A DNA stretch of 64,000 nucleotides, from NCBI GenBank assembly GCA_014621425.1, contig JAANBB010000053.1:62001-126000 (forward strand), written 5' to 3'. Made by a program: the position numbers and the translations under genes. Numbering within the stretch: position 1 is the first letter of the stretch; every line of letters begins with the position of its first letter. Below are positions 47,633-58,311 of this stretch, piece after piece. This stretch comes from Cylindrodendrum hubeiense (Eukaryota > Ascomycota > Sordariomycetes > Hypocreales > Nectriaceae). The notes below the pieces were generated by a model that made no database searches, was not told where the DNA came from, and saw only the letters and a program-made list of their open reading frames with translations.

Positions 47633-48452
47633 ACTGGCGAAACTGGACCTTTTATATAGCCACCTGTACGTCTTTAGACAGGGTCTCTCAGTTTAGGGCC
47701 CTAGAATACGGCGTAACAAGCTAGCGTTGGTAAAACTTGTTGCGGTGACAAAACGAACACAAGGGGGTACAGACACAACCGCGTGCCTCCGATGACGGTC
47801 CACCCAGCCTTAGAGTCTGTGGGGTAATACAGCGGGTGTAAAAGTGTGACAGGCACTACACACGCTAACCCATAATATCATTGCTTTGGGCTTGATTCCC
47901 ACGCAGTTCGCGAGAAATTGGTCCACGGACTCAAAATGCGAATCGAAGTATGGATCGACCACTATGACCAAACATGAGAGCGCCCGCATTGCTCAGCATG
48001 CATTCTCTCTGCATCTATAATGAGCCTCCCAAGAAAATTGGGTGGTTTGTGAGACCTGGTCATAAGAACGGGAGCTGAATATCTGCATTACCGTATATAC
48101 GTGGAGCTAGCCCTCCAGCCACGGCGAAGGCGCTGGAGTGCATCGAGACACCAGGGGCCGTGAGCAACAAACTCGTCAACACCCTGGGGTCTCAAAAGTT
48201 CATCGGGGTTCTACTGATAATATAATAATTTCTATGTCAAGATCAAAAAACTCAGACGTGTAACTCTTCTTTGTTGCTGTCTCGCGCGCTTCCGCTGCTG
48301 ACCTGAGATACAGATTTCTAACTAGTCATGTGTTGGTTCCTACCGCCAAAGCGCCCAATCATCGAGGTTGTGACCTTACCATAACCATGCAGTTACAAAT
48401 GCATACAAGAATAATATTGCAGATTAATTTTATCACAAACTCGACAAGCTTG
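47633..48452. other. Intergenic region without recognised features
   Basis: About 820 bases with no supported coding sequence, repeat or RNA gene. Confidence 0.5.
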
Positions 48453-49394
48453 TCAGGAGCCATGTGTACTTGCGCTCCTCTTTATAACCCGGCCCGAAGC
48501 TACTCTTGACGTATGACCCCTCCGCCGCCGGCCATGCCGCTTTTCTCCTCGTTGGAACAAACGTTGCAGGAGAGATTCCAAGATCCCACCTTCTTTTCGG
48601 GCCTCATTCCTATCAATCGTGTTTCCGTCTATCAACGTGTAGTTGCGAAACGCCTCAAAGTCTTCCCACACCTTGACCTGTTTCCCTGTTCTCCGTGTAT
48701 CAATTAGGTCAACGATATTAACCAACGTGCTCTTGAGATCCCCCTTGCATGTCTCGATTGAATCACTAGCCGGGATTCTGACTTCACGGCAAAGGGCCTG
48801 GTAGCCTTCAAGCTTTTCTTCATCAGTGAGCTCGCGTTCTTCATCGAGCGCTTCATCGAGCTCTTGAGACTGCGAGAAATAGTGGAGCTTCAGTTCAGAT
48901 CGCAGGGCAATCGTGCGCTGTTTCTTGTACTCCTGTGTTCCGCTGGTCCAGGCCTGAGAGGATGCGAGGCGCGAGAATTCATCATTGAAGGACGCGGTGT
49001 TATCGGAAACAAAGTTGCTGAATTTCTCAAAGTGGGATTGGGATGAGGGGGGAGGCATGTCCAGAGCCTCCATTTTGACATTGCTATGAAAGCGGGATTG
49101 GGATGGTGGTGGAGGCATATCTGGAGCTTCTATATTGACATTTCCATCGAAGCGGGGTGGGGATGATGCGGGAGACATGTCCGGAGCTTCCATTTTGACA
49201 TTGCCATGAAAGCGGGATTGGGATGGTGGAGGAGGCATATCTGAAGCTTCCATGTNGGNATTGNCNAATTCCTCGAAGCGGGATTGAGANGATGGGGGAG
49301 GCATATCTGAAGCTTCCATTTTGACATTGCCCAATTCCTCGGTGTGGGATTGGGACGATGGGGGAGGCATGCTAGCCATGTCTGCAGTTGCCAT
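48453..49394 (-). CDS. Hypothetical protein with 20-residue tandem repeats (sequence ambiguous)
   Basis: A single frame of 313 residues from the ATG at 49394 (M-A-T-A-D-M). Residues ~5-125 are about six copies of a 20-residue, 60-base unit with the core M-P-P-P-P-S-Q-S-R-F and V-K-M-E-A. Several bases between about 49255 and 49290 are N, so the assembly is uncertain exactly inside the repeat. The C-terminal half is charged and helical (L-T-D-E-E-K-L-E-G-Y-Q-A-L-C-R-E-V and V-K-V-W-E-D-F-E-A-F-R) and ends in a basic tail (R-H-G-R-R-R-R-G-H). I recall similar C-terminal parts in unnamed fungal proteins but no characterised domain. The open frame runs on upstream to 49658, but that part looks non-coding. 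Confidence 0.55.
   Translation of the reverse strand: MATADMASMPPPSSQSHTEELGNVKMEASDMPPPXSQSRFEEXXNXXMEASDMPPPPSQSRFHGNVKMEAPDMSPASSPPRFDGNVNIEAPDMPPPPSQSRFHSNVKMEALDMPPPSSQSHFEKFSNFVSDNTASFNDEFSRLASSQAWTSGTQEYKKQRTIALRSELKLHYFSQSQELDEALDEERELTDEEKLEGYQALCREVRIPASDSIETCKGDLKSTLVNIVDLIDTRRTGKQVKVWEDFEAFRNYTLIDGNTIDRNEARKEGGILESLLQRLFQRGEKRHGRRRRGHTSRVASGRVIKRSASTHGS
49015..49380 (-). repeat. 60-base tandem repeat, about six copies
   Basis: Units read on the plus strand as GGAGGCATATCTGAAGCTTC followed by CATTTTGACATTGCC and GAAGCGGGATTGGGATG-type segments. Copies differ by a few substitutions, and one or two have an extra AATTCCTCG stretch. The unresolved N bases lie in the fifth copy. Confidence 0.85.
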
Positions 49395-50373
49395 TTTGGC
49401 GAGTAAATGCTGGAGTGCCGCAAGTGGGTCGCTAGTCTTGAGACGGTAATTAGAAAATAGCGCGAGGCAGCGAGATGCCCTTAACCCCAGCTTCTCGTCA
49501 AGGTGGGCGTCCTTTAGATGGACGCCCCGGGAGGTTGGGCACTGCTCGAGGTTGGGCACCTCCCAACCCCCCAGTCCCCCCAGCCCCCTGCTTACGGCCG
49601 GAATAATAGCGAGCCCGCGCGGGCATAACAGAGATAAGACTGCATAACTTTTCATCATGAGAAACAGAACAGGATAAAAATGAATAGATTGAATAAGGAA
49701 TAAGGATTTCTTTTCTTTTTTTACATTTTCTTGCCAAGCGTCCTACAGTTAGCGGCCACAAGTCTGAGTCCACCTTGCCGCGCGTTACCCTAAACAGCAA
49801 TATCGCACTTTAAACACTCCCCAATATCCTATACATTGCAAAAGTTGGATTTCCTATAGTATGTATTATTACCTCAGATTTTAGGTGTAATCTTATGAGC
49901 CCACTGTGCAGTGGACTCAAATGTTTGGCCGTTGACTGTATTCTTCCATGGAGTGGTACCAACTAGAGCAGAACCCTCTAAACTAATAAACTAACTTAAA
50001 TTTACTAGTACTACTATATTTCTCAAATTTATCTTGCAGAGAATTCTAGTTATCGGGTTGAAACAGAGATCTCCTTGATGGTTTTCCTTAGGCCATTATA
50101 CCTAAAGCTTTATAGGTCAGTTCTTGTGGCTGTTACCTTCAAGCCAAGGTTAGATCTGTCCTCTGGTTCTGGCTGCAGCTAGAAGAGGGTTAGTACGTTA
50201 GTAAGAGTAGAAGATGAGGAAAGTGGAAAGTGGATAAACTGTGAAGGATGGAGGAGAATAAAAAGGAAAGAAATAAACGGTTTTCTTTTGGTTTATTTAT
50301 GCATGTACATGGAATTCCCGTGTCAGTGTTCATCTATATATTGACTGAAAAGTCTGTAGGTGCACACTGTTGT
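49395..50373. other. AT-rich intergenic region
   Basis: Nearly 1 kb without a recognised gene. 49500-49620 is GC-rich with GGTTGGGCAC repeats (two copies at about 49532 and 49552). 49670-50090 is strongly AT-rich, which may reflect old repeat-induced mutation. No transposase frame was seen. Confidence 0.45.
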
Positions 50374-51457
50374 CTAAGCCGCCATACGCTCAACACGACG
50401 TTGCAGGACCTCGACCAAATCTATCCCAACTTTGGTAGACTCATCGAGGCTCTCATCCGGCAAGCCCAGCAGCTCATTCTGTGCCTTAGCCAAAATATCA
50501 TTCGGCTCCTCCGGGTAGAATGCCCTCGCGTACAGCAACTTGCCAAAACCAGCCATGTTACCACTTTTGACTTGCGCCAGGCCGTCTTCGTACCGCTTCT
50601 TAGTAGACTCGTAGGTGACGGTCCAGTCGGCATCAGAGGTGCCCGTGACGCGCTTGACGCTCTCAAACATGTCGTTTTGGCTGAGCACAAAGCTCTTGAG
50701 GTACACGCCCTTGTTGAGGAACCCCGAAAGAGTAAGGCTCTTGTCGTTTTCGTCGTCAGGAAGCTCTTTCAGGCTCAGCACCTTGGCCACGGCTCGGCCA
50801 ACCTGCGACAAGGTCGACGTCGAGATCTTGGTGTTGCCATCGTCATAAATTGTGAGGGAACGCTTGTCAAAATCGAATCCAAAGCGCGCCTCACCACCCG
50901 CCAGGCTATAATCGTACCAGAACCCACAACACACAGCGATCCATTGCATGCCAAGCCTCTCAATTTCGTCCCTATTTGCCTTGGCAACAGGCCCCAGCAA
51001 CGTGTCCTCGCCGAGTTTGATATTGTCAATGTCACCGGCGTAATGGTTGGGCATGACGTAGGGAACGCCAGCCTCAGCGGCCGCCTGAACCAGTTTGCTG
51101 TGAGTGTCCCGGGGCGCGGTGGGAGCCATGGTGATGATGAAAAGTTGCTGGCCCTTGAGAGCGGCTACAATGCTGGCCTGGTCGTTATAGTCGATTGGGG
51201 CGACCAAGACGCCATCGGGGAGTGTGTTGCTGCTGCCTTTGCGGGTGAGGGCCTTGACTGAGTGTTTTCCGGTTTGAAGGAGGGCAGCGGTGATGTGCGA
51301 TCCAATGGTGCCTCCGGCCTAAGGTGGATGTGTCAGTGCTGTTGTAACTTGTGTACGTCATGTGTGACGTTGACAAGAATATACTTACTCCGACAATGGC
51401 GACTCTCTCGATGGCGTTCTTGAAGCCAACGGGCTGGCTTCTGGCGTATTTGAGCAT
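50374..51457 (-). CDS. NmrA-like/isoflavone-reductase-like NAD(P)-binding protein
   Basis: Atypical short-chain dehydrogenase fold of 337 residues; exons 51457-51389 and 51318-50374, with a 70-base intron placed inside the nucleotide-binding motif. After splicing the motif reads I-V-G-A-G-G-T-I-G-S (G-x-G-G-x-x-G). A segment with R-K-G-S-S follows, consistent with NADP binding, and then the C-G-F-W-Y-D-Y region seen in isoflavone-reductase/NmrA-like fungal proteins. There is no clear Y-x-x-x-K catalytic pair. Such proteins are redox sensors or reductases of phenolic compounds. No neighbour suggests a substrate; the divergent gene is an MFS exporter. Confidence 0.85.
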
Positions 51458-52095
51458 TTTGGGTGTTTCTTATCAAGGTATGGAGTTGAATGCTTGAGTG
51501 TGTTATTGTCCCTCTCTCAAGTAGAAAATATCTGTCCCTTTATACATTTCAGGCTCAGCCTCGATTCCTCTCCATCTCGGCTTATTCACATCTGACCAGG
51601 GTGAGAAACCCCGAACAATCATTCTCCATCCCGTGTGTCCGCGTTGACTCACAGGCGAATAAGCCGGCGTTTCTCAGCCGCCGTAGCAGTAGCCACGTGC
51701 AGGGGTTCAAAACTAACACGGTCCGATAGGCATCGCTGATGCGGCGGCGGGTGACGGCCAAATCCGCAGCAGCCGCAGCAGCCGCAACAGCCGCAGCAGC
51801 CGCACCGCACTAAACCGCACAAGACAACGACATGACTCTGATTATTCAACAACGGACTGATAGAGGAGCGAGGTCCGAGCATGTCCAGGATGAGGAAGAT
51901 GAAATCTCCGAGAAGGATTACAAAGCTATCTGCATTCCATTGCGCCTCGTAGCACCGCAACATGAATATAATGCGCATTATTCGACAAGGTCATCATCAT
52001 GATCAAAGCTCACTCACACTGGTCCCTACTTATTGAGCCAATTCGTCGTCACCGTCACCTACACCTCCTTCACTTCGCCGTCATCAACCACAACA
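51458..52095. promoter_or_regulatory. Divergent region with CCGCAGCAG repeats
   Basis: The 638 bases before the MFS start include a 9-base-period repeat (CCGCAGCAG, about five copies) at 51764-51810 followed by CCGCACCGCAC. This is another CCGCA-rich patch. A pyrimidine-rich leader lies at 52040-52095. No supported gene. Confidence 0.5.
51764..51810 (+). repeat. CCGCAGCAG short tandem repeat
   Basis: About five 9-base units with one CAGCAG-to-CAACAG change, then CCGCACCGCAC. It is a microsatellite-like tract in an intergenic region. Confidence 0.85.
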
Positions 52096-53736
52096 ATGTC
52101 ATTACAAGAAAAAGACAACACGACACTTGGCGAGGGGCCACATGACCACGCACCCTCTGACTACCCAACACCTGGGCAAACACCCTCCGAGGCCTCAGAC
52201 AAGAGCCATCACAACCATGTCCACGATGACAACCTCCAAGGCCATTCTCAAGCCAGTGTCCAACGCCCCCAGTCCCTTGCCGGCGAAGCCCTCTTTGTCG
52301 CCGTCATCTGCTCCTCCCAGCTCCTCACTCAAGCTGGTCTCGCCCTGAGCATCCTGCCCCAGCACATCATTGCCCGCTCCTTCGGCATCGAGAACGAGCC
52401 TGGCAAGTTGAGTTGGTTCACGGCGGGATACTCCCTCACCGTCGGCACCTTTATCCTCATCGCGGGCCGTCTCGGCGATGTCTTCGGCTACAAGCGTTTC
52501 TTCGTCGGCGGCTTCGCTTGGTTCGGCCTGTGGTCCGCCCTCGCCGGGTTTGCCGTCTACAGCGGCCCCATCTTCTTCGCCTTCTGCCGTGCCATGCAGG
52601 GCATCGGTCCGGCCTTGCTGCTGCCCAACTCCATCGCCATCATCGGCTGCTCCTACGACCCGGGACTCCGCCAAAACATGGTCTTCAGTCTGTTCGGTGC
52701 CACCGCCCCCAGTGGCTTCCTTGTCGGCGCCGTTTTCTCCAGCCTGCTCTCCCAGAAGGTCTGGTGGCCCTGGGCCTATTGGGTTATGTGCTTCGCGTGC
52801 CTTCTGCTGGCCGTTTTGGGCGCCTTCGTCATTCCCGCGACCCCGCCGGCGCCGAGCAACCCGGAGCATGAGAGGTCCAGCGTGTGGCAGCGTGTCGACA
52901 TCTTAGGCTCCGTCACCGGCGTGGCCGCCCTGGCCCTCTTCAACTTCGCCTGGAACCAAGGTCCTGTTGTCGGCTGGACGACACCTTATACGTACATCAC
53001 CATGATTATCGGCATCGTCGTCTTCGTCGTCTTCGTTCTCATCGAGAAGAGGGTGCGGCACCCTCTGATCCCCTTCGGCGTCCTGGAGATCGACTCCATC
53101 TTCACCTTGGCCTGCATCAGCGCCGGCTGGTCCAGCTTCGGCATCTTTGTCTACTACATGTGCAATTTCCTCATGATCCTGAAAGACCAGACCCCTCTAT
53201 TTATGTCTGCTCAGTTCGTTCCTATTGCCATAAGCGGGCTGTTGGCTGCCGTCACCACGGGTCTGATCTTGAGCCACTTCCGCGCCTCGACCGTCATGCT
53301 TCTCTCCATGACGGCCTTTCTTACCGCAGGCATCATTATTGCAACAGTGCCAGTCCACCAGACCTACTGGGCGGGGACCTTCGTGGTCATCATCATACTT
53401 CCATGGGGGATGGACATGTCCTTCCCCGCCGCCACCATCGTCCTGAGTCGGGCTATGCCGCGGCAGCACCAGGGTCTTGCCGCATCGCTGGTCAACACCG
53501 TTGTTAACTACTCCATCTCCATCGGGCTCGGCTTCGCCGGCACAGTCGATTCACAGGTAAATGACGGAGGGAAGGACGTTCTGCGAGGTTATCGGGGCGC
53601 TTTTTACATGGGCGTCGGTCTTTGCGGCTTGGGCGTCGTCGTGGCTCTAGTCTTCTGCTTTGTTGAGCGTCGTCGGTGGAAGGCGTCTGAGAAGATGCTA
53701 CAGGAAACGAGCCAAACGAGAGTGGACCATGTTTAG
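52096..53736 (+). CDS. MFS drug:H+ antiporter, DHA2-like (14 helices)
   Basis: Intronless MFS transporter of 546 residues. Family motifs: G-R-L-G-D-V-F-G-Y-K-R between helices 2 and 3 (motif A), the R-A-M-Q-G-I-G-P-A-L-L-L-P-N segment in helix 4, and the G-A-T-A-P-S-G-F-L-V-G-A motif C-like segment in helix 5. The hydrophobic profile suits 14 helices, as in fungal DHA2/ATR1-type exporters of drugs, toxins or boron. A histidine-rich hydrophilic N-tail (H-H-N-H-V-H) is present. I chose the ATG at 52096 (A-C-A-A-C-A-A-T-G-T-C); an in-frame ATG at 52033 would add 21 residues. High GC at third positions suggests good expression. It faces a C6 regulator gene at close convergent spacing (149 bases). 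Confidence 0.92.
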   Translation: MSLQEKDNTTLGEGPHDHAPSDYPTPGQTPSEASDKSHHNHVHDDNLQGHSQASVQRPQSLAGEALFVAVICSSQLLTQAGLALSILPQHIIARSFGIENEPGKLSWFTAGYSLTVGTFILIAGRLGDVFGYKRFFVGGFAWFGLWSALAGFAVYSGPIFFAFCRAMQGIGPALLLPNSIAIIGCSYDPGLRQNMVFSLFGATAPSGFLVGAVFSSLLSQKVWWPWAYWVMCFACLLLAVLGAFVIPATPPAPSNPEHERSSVWQRVDILGSVTGVAALALFNFAWNQGPVVGWTTPYTYITMIIGIVVFVVFVLIEKRVRHPLIPFGVLEIDSIFTLACISAGWSSFGIFVYYMCNFLMILKDQTPLFMSAQFVPIAISGLLAAVTTGLILSHFRASTVMLLSMTAFLTAGIIIATVPVHQTYWAGTFVVIIILPWGMDMSFPAATIVLSRAMPRQHQGLAASLVNTVVNYSISIGLGFAGTVDSQVNDGGKDVLRGYRGAFYMGVGLCGLGVVVALVFCFVERRRWKASEKMLQETSQTRVDHV

Positions 53737-53885
53737 ATGCATATGATCACCAGTTTACATAAACACAGAGCTGCGCTCTTCATTCGTCCATCCCAGAATG
53801 CCACAGCCTGTTTCAATGCGTCGCATGCTAAATGACCGTTGAGCAGAGTCAAGCAAATGTCCAATGACCCCCCATGCCACTACAA

Positions 53886-55667
53886 CTAGACGTCAGGACC
53901 AAACATGGATAGATATGGCTCGACGAGGAACTGCTCCCAGTCTATCCCCCAACCCATGTCTGGCACAGCGGTGTTGGCCTCGGGATCCGGCTGCACCTGA
54001 AAGAATTGATAGCCCGCCTCGACAGCTTCCAGCTGGGCAAGCTCCTTTCGCTTCCTTTCCGTATAGAAGCCAAGAAGATGCCGCGCCATAGACAATGCCT
54101 CACGCGTCAGTCCTGTGTCGGCAGCCTTGACCAGATTCTCCAAGCCCTTGAAGGCAGCGGCGATGTGAACCGAGGCGGCTGGTTTGTCCATGGCCAACAG
54201 GACGCAGGTATACTGGAAGACGCTGCCGATGACGTTCCAGAACAGATGACCCCGGTTAGCTAGCTGCTGAGCCGCATCCAATGCAGCGTTGCCACTATCA
54301 ATGACGAGCTTAATGATGTCATCCGGTATACCCAACTTGAGCTGGTAAATGCGTCGATAGAAGCAAAACGCGAGATCGGCCTTAGTCACCACCAGAAACG
54401 GATGAGTGAATTGGAGCTTGTCCAATGCTTTGATACGCTCAAATAGCTCCTCCCGAGGAGTTGGCGGCTGGCATTCGAGGCGGAACGGGGAGTTGGGCGC
54501 TGGGATGATCTGGGCTACTTGCACGAACTGGTCGGCAACGGACCCTGGTGTCGGGGTGATAGCCTGGCAAGTCACGGCCCGAAATCGCACAGCCGAACGA
54601 TCGTACTCATAGGATAGCAAGTTGTGGCCGGCCCACGAGATCCAGAATATTCGCCTGAGGCGGTCTGCATCATGTCCAGCGAGAGCGGCGCTGGCGACGG
54701 ACGCCATCTTCTTGATATTCTCTTCCTCGTGCAGCCCTACCGCTTCGCACAGGTGCATCGCCGTGCATGACGCGATCCAGGCATTGCTGGGTCGGCTCGT
54801 GGCTCGTAGGTAAAGCACTCGCATGCCCCACGCAACGATGTGGTCTATGCCCAGCATGTGCATGGAAGCCGGATCATCGAGAATGGCTTTGGCATACTGC
54901 ACCAGATCAGGCTCCCGCGGGTGTCTGTTTGGGGATAGAAACGACCCGAGAGCAGCCACACCGGCGGCCACAGCGCCAAAGGCGATCAGGGAGCTGGCGG
55001 AACCATGGTAATAATCCCGACATCGCAGGGCATAGATTCCCGGGTCCAAGAGGTCACCGATAGGTGCCAGTACCGAGAAGTACACGCCCGAGAAGAATTC
55101 AAGGTCGGCCTCGGAGATGAGCGTCCCCAGCAAGACATGGGCGCTGGAAGCCTCGTCGGGGCGGATACCAAAGTTGTAGGCGAGCGAGTGTATCTTGGAA
55201 GGGCTGTCGGAGCCGAGACCCTCACTCAGGATGTGCGGGAATGCCATGGCCGCCGACGCTCCGGCATATCTGGACTTGTGCTGGTCGAAGATGCCGGCGG
55301 GCGTCGTGGCGGCGCCGGCCCCGAGGGTGGGGCTCTTGGCCGACGAGCCATCAGCTTCGCGGGGGCTTTGCTCTGCTTGAGACGGGCTGCCGGAGCTCCG
55401 TGATGTGGGGCCGGCCCGGCTTGCCATGCTGCTTCCGCCCTCGACGCTGACACGCTTGGCTGGGGGAAGAGCATCTGCGCCGCCGCCCGTGGTGCCGGAG
55501 GTGTCATCGTCGGCGGTGGCGGCGTAACTGCAGTTGTATTCATACGTGGTACAAGTGGCACAAGGGTGCTCGCCGTCGCATTTCCGCTTGCGCTGGTGAC
55601 AAGGGATGCACGCCTTCCTCGCACGCTTGCGTCTGGTCATTGGCATCGACATGTCTGCCAATGGCAC
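53886..55667 (-). CDS. Zn2Cys6 transcription factor, single exon
   Basis: C6 regulator of 593 residues without introns. The zinc cluster C20, C23, C30, C36, C39, C46 sits right at the N-terminus, flanked by the basic R-R-K-R-A-R-K. A Ser/Thr/Ala-rich linker (about residues 55-130) follows, then the middle homology region with E-A-V-G-L-H-E-E (about residue 295) and R-R-I-F-W-I-S-W. The composition and intronless structure match the adjacent MFS gene. Alternative starts exist at residues 6, 8 and 10 of this model (all ATG in frame). Convergent placement with the MFS exporter suggests regulation of export, by position only. Confidence 0.9.
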   Translation of the reverse strand: MPLADMSMPMTRRKRARKACIPCHQRKRKCDGEHPCATCTTYEYNCSYAATADDDTSGTTGGGADALPPAKRVSVEGGSSMASRAGPTSRSSGSPSQAEQSPREADGSSAKSPTLGAGAATTPAGIFDQHKSRYAGASAAMAFPHILSEGLGSDSPSKIHSLAYNFGIRPDEASSAHVLLGTLISEADLEFFSGVYFSVLAPIGDLLDPGIYALRCRDYYHGSASSLIAFGAVAAGVAALGSFLSPNRHPREPDLVQYAKAILDDPASMHMLGIDHIVAWGMRVLYLRATSRPSNAWIASCTAMHLCEAVGLHEEENIKKMASVASAALAGHDADRLRRIFWISWAGHNLLSYEYDRSAVRFRAVTCQAITPTPGSVADQFVQVAQIIPAPNSPFRLECQPPTPREELFERIKALDKLQFTHPFLVVTKADLAFCFYRRIYQLKLGIPDDIIKLVIDSGNAALDAAQQLANRGHLFWNVIGSVFQYTCVLLAMDKPAASVHIAAAFKGLENLVKAADTGLTREALSMARHLLGFYTERKRKELAQLEAVEAGYQFFQVQPDPEANTAVPDMGWGIDWEQFLVEPYLSMFGPDV

Positions 55668-56484
55668 ATGAGCTTCAAGCTGCTGTGGAAATACAACTTT
55701 GGTAGAGCTAACTTATCGGTAAAATCGTATAGAATCCTTCGCCCCACTTGGTGCAAATGGTGTGGGCTTGGTAAGCTAATCACAACTACTGAATTTTTGC
55801 TACCTGATTTAACTTCCACTCTTACTCCCTCACCTACCTATAAATCTCAAAAGCTGTAATTTATTGATGAAAATAACAATGGCTAGCTTTATAGATATGA
55901 TACACATATCGGAAACCTTGTGTAGTTTGTTAGTAGGAGCAGCCCTTAGTACAGTTTTTATCTATCTACATAGTAAGAGCTCGAAATAGTAAAAAAATAA
56001 AAGAAAGTAATAATCTAGCTATTATTTAGGGGATACAAATATAGAAAGTAATTGTTATAATATTTTCTAATATCTTCAAAGAGAATTCTTTTTTTAATAA
56101 ATAATTATAACCTTCTGGTCGAGTTGAATAGATTCAAGTAACAAATTATTACCTGAGTAGAACGAATAGAGAGAGGTTGGGTATCAGGCATTCTCTCAAA
56201 CTACGAAGTGATCCGGAAGGAACGACAGGGGGTGTCACGTTACCTTTTCTCTCAGTGTCTTTCAAGTTATATCCGTCCCTAGACCCGGGACTATGCAGCT
56301 GTACCAGCCCCTCGTACACACGTTTTTTCTCAATACTATACTAAGCATAGAAATGAAGGATACTTGTTCACAACCCTCACATTCTAAAGCAGTACTCAAT
56401 AACACATAATTATAACTACTTGAATATGTACTTGTGGTAAATTGTTATGTACATCTATCATAACATAAACTGATTCCTCAAGCT
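55668..56484. other. Strongly AT-rich intergenic region
   Basis: 817 bases; 55850-56160 is very AT-rich with A/T runs. The first ~150 bases are probably the leader/promoter of the C6 regulator, and the last ~100 bases the 3' untranslated part of the RNase gene. No gene or RNA was recognised. Confidence 0.5.
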
Positions 56485-57305
56485 TTAGTTCTTAGGAACA
56501 TACTTGACACCTGTGGTAGGGCACGAACTCTTGCTGCCATCGGGGTCCGCAGCAACAAAGGTACCATCCTGAAGCGAGCCCTTGACATTGTAATGATACC
56601 ATACCTCATCAAGATACTTACCACTGCAGCCAAGGGTAACCTTAGCACCGTGTTGCGCCTCAAGGGCAGCCTGGATCGCGCTGGATGTGTATGTCTTGGA
56701 GGTGGAGGGCGTGATGCCTGCTGCCTTGAGCCAATCGTAGGTCGGGAGCGTCTTAAACAGCGAGACTAAAGTCTTCACATAGTCCCCCACCTCCTCACCG
56801 GTCTGGTAGTTGGAATAGCAGCTGGGGTTAAGCGTGCTAATGCAGGTACCATGCTTGCTGAACTCATGCTCCCAGAACGACTCATCATCGCCGTCATCAC
56901 TGACCCAATAAGTCTCAATATAGGACAAGGTAGATGCGCCGAGGAACTTAGACACCAGACTCTTGATGTTGGTATATTCACGACTAGAGTCGCAGAACTG
57001 AGGGTAGGTGCCATCGCAGTAGTCGGGCCACAGACCGTGGATTGTCCAGGAATCTGGAACATTATTAGCACAGGTACACCTGCTGATGAACAGCGTTGAG
57101 ACTCACCGGAGGGGCCAGCAGCAGGATCCGTGTCCCAGAACTGGGTCTGGAGGATCTGTCCGGCCGGGATGAAGCAGCAGGTGTTGGCCACCGCAGTCGT
57201 GTTGTGACAAGACAGAGGCAGGTCACTGGGGCACGAGACGTTTGAAGCAGCGATGACGCCTGACAGGGCTGCCATAACAGGAATGATTGATCGAAGAGAA
57301 GCCAT
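56485..57305 (-). CDS. Secreted ribonuclease T2
   Basis: Extracellular RNase of the T2 family, 255 residues; exons 57305-57107 and 57053-56485, with a 53-base intron. A signal peptide covers the first ~20 residues (M-A-S-L-R-S-I-I-P-V-M-A-A-L-S-G). The two conserved active-site segments are intact: D-S-W-T-I-H-G-L-W-P-D (first histidine, formed across the splice) and F-W-E-H-E-F-S-K-H-G-T-C (Glu and second His). Ten or more cysteines suggest the usual disulphide bonds. These enzymes cut single-stranded RNA with low base specificity, probably for nutrition. Length and motifs are those of a functional enzyme. Confidence 0.95.
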
Positions 57306-58311
57306 TGTGAAGTATTTGCTTGATGTTTGTGCAGAAGATATCGAGCACTTGGTCCGGTTGGGCGAAGGTAGGAAATATATACACTTTTCTACAACCTTCC
57401 TTCTATGTTTTGAAACAGGGGCAGTGACATATCAGGCTAGTTAGTCAAACGAAAAAAGAAGGTGTTTTTGAGATGGACTCCAAACAGAAGCTGTACGATA
57501 ACAACCATCAATATGTTTCCCGGGGCCCACGTGCGACAGTAGTAAACGGAGGTGGCCAAGGGCGCCCAGCCAATGAGACAACAGAGGCAAGCAGAGGCGG
57601 ACGATGATCGACACGCCCAGGGCCTTTTGAAGCCGAAGTAAAGTTTCAAGCTGCTGATCATGCGTTGATTGCGCGCCTGTAGGATGGCCCACCGAGGCAG
57701 CTCCAGTGCGACAAACAGATTTATTCGAGACGATGCTCCAATCCGCATCCAGGAGACGGCCAACAGGGCCCGGATGGGTGAGTGATTGGCAAGGCCAGGA
57801 TCCGCCCTGGCGGGATCCCTGCACCAAGTGGGCTAAAACATGGCTAATTCCTTGACCGAGCTTCCGTCTTAGCTAAATTGCAGCGAGCAAAAGGCCTGAA
57901 AGCACGTCGCAGTGCATGATTTTTGCGGGCATGGGTAATGCCGAGTGCCGATGCATTAACCACCTTCTGTTCAAGGGTCAGCGCCTATCGCGTCCCCCAC
58001 AGCAGAGAGATAGACTGATTGTTGCAGGTAACTGGCCACCCATGCCTTCCTCTTTGATCTAGAAGCTCCGCGTACCGGTGCCTCGTCTCTAACCTATGAC
58101 GCGGTTTGGTCTAAACTCCGGACTCGTGTCTTAATGGAGGGCCAAGGTGAGCTCTGAGTGGAATGCTGCTGTACTGTGCGTCGGAGAGTAAAACAAGTGT
58201 CGATCCACCAATAGAAGTGCTCGTAATCACTCTGAATCCCCGCTTCCCCGCACACGCTCGCCACTCGAGTTTTGCTCCATCAACTCACCGCGGTCAGCCC
58301 CTGCCAACAAT
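57306..58311. other. Intergenic region between RNase T2 and F-box-like gene
   Basis: About 1 kb between divergent starts. A GATATATA-like TATA box was not seen, but TATATA-C lies at 57378-57384 upstream of the RNase. The rest holds no recognised gene. Confidence 0.5.

Noticed and set aside
50248..51261. 337-codon plus-strand open frame
   Set aside because: It is antisense to the NmrA-like gene, which has a clear nucleotide-binding motif and splice structure; the plus-strand peptide has no recognisable domain.
52195..52869. 224-codon minus-strand open frame
   Set aside because: Shadow of the GC-rich MFS exporter; composition is Gly/Glu/Ala-rich with no domain.
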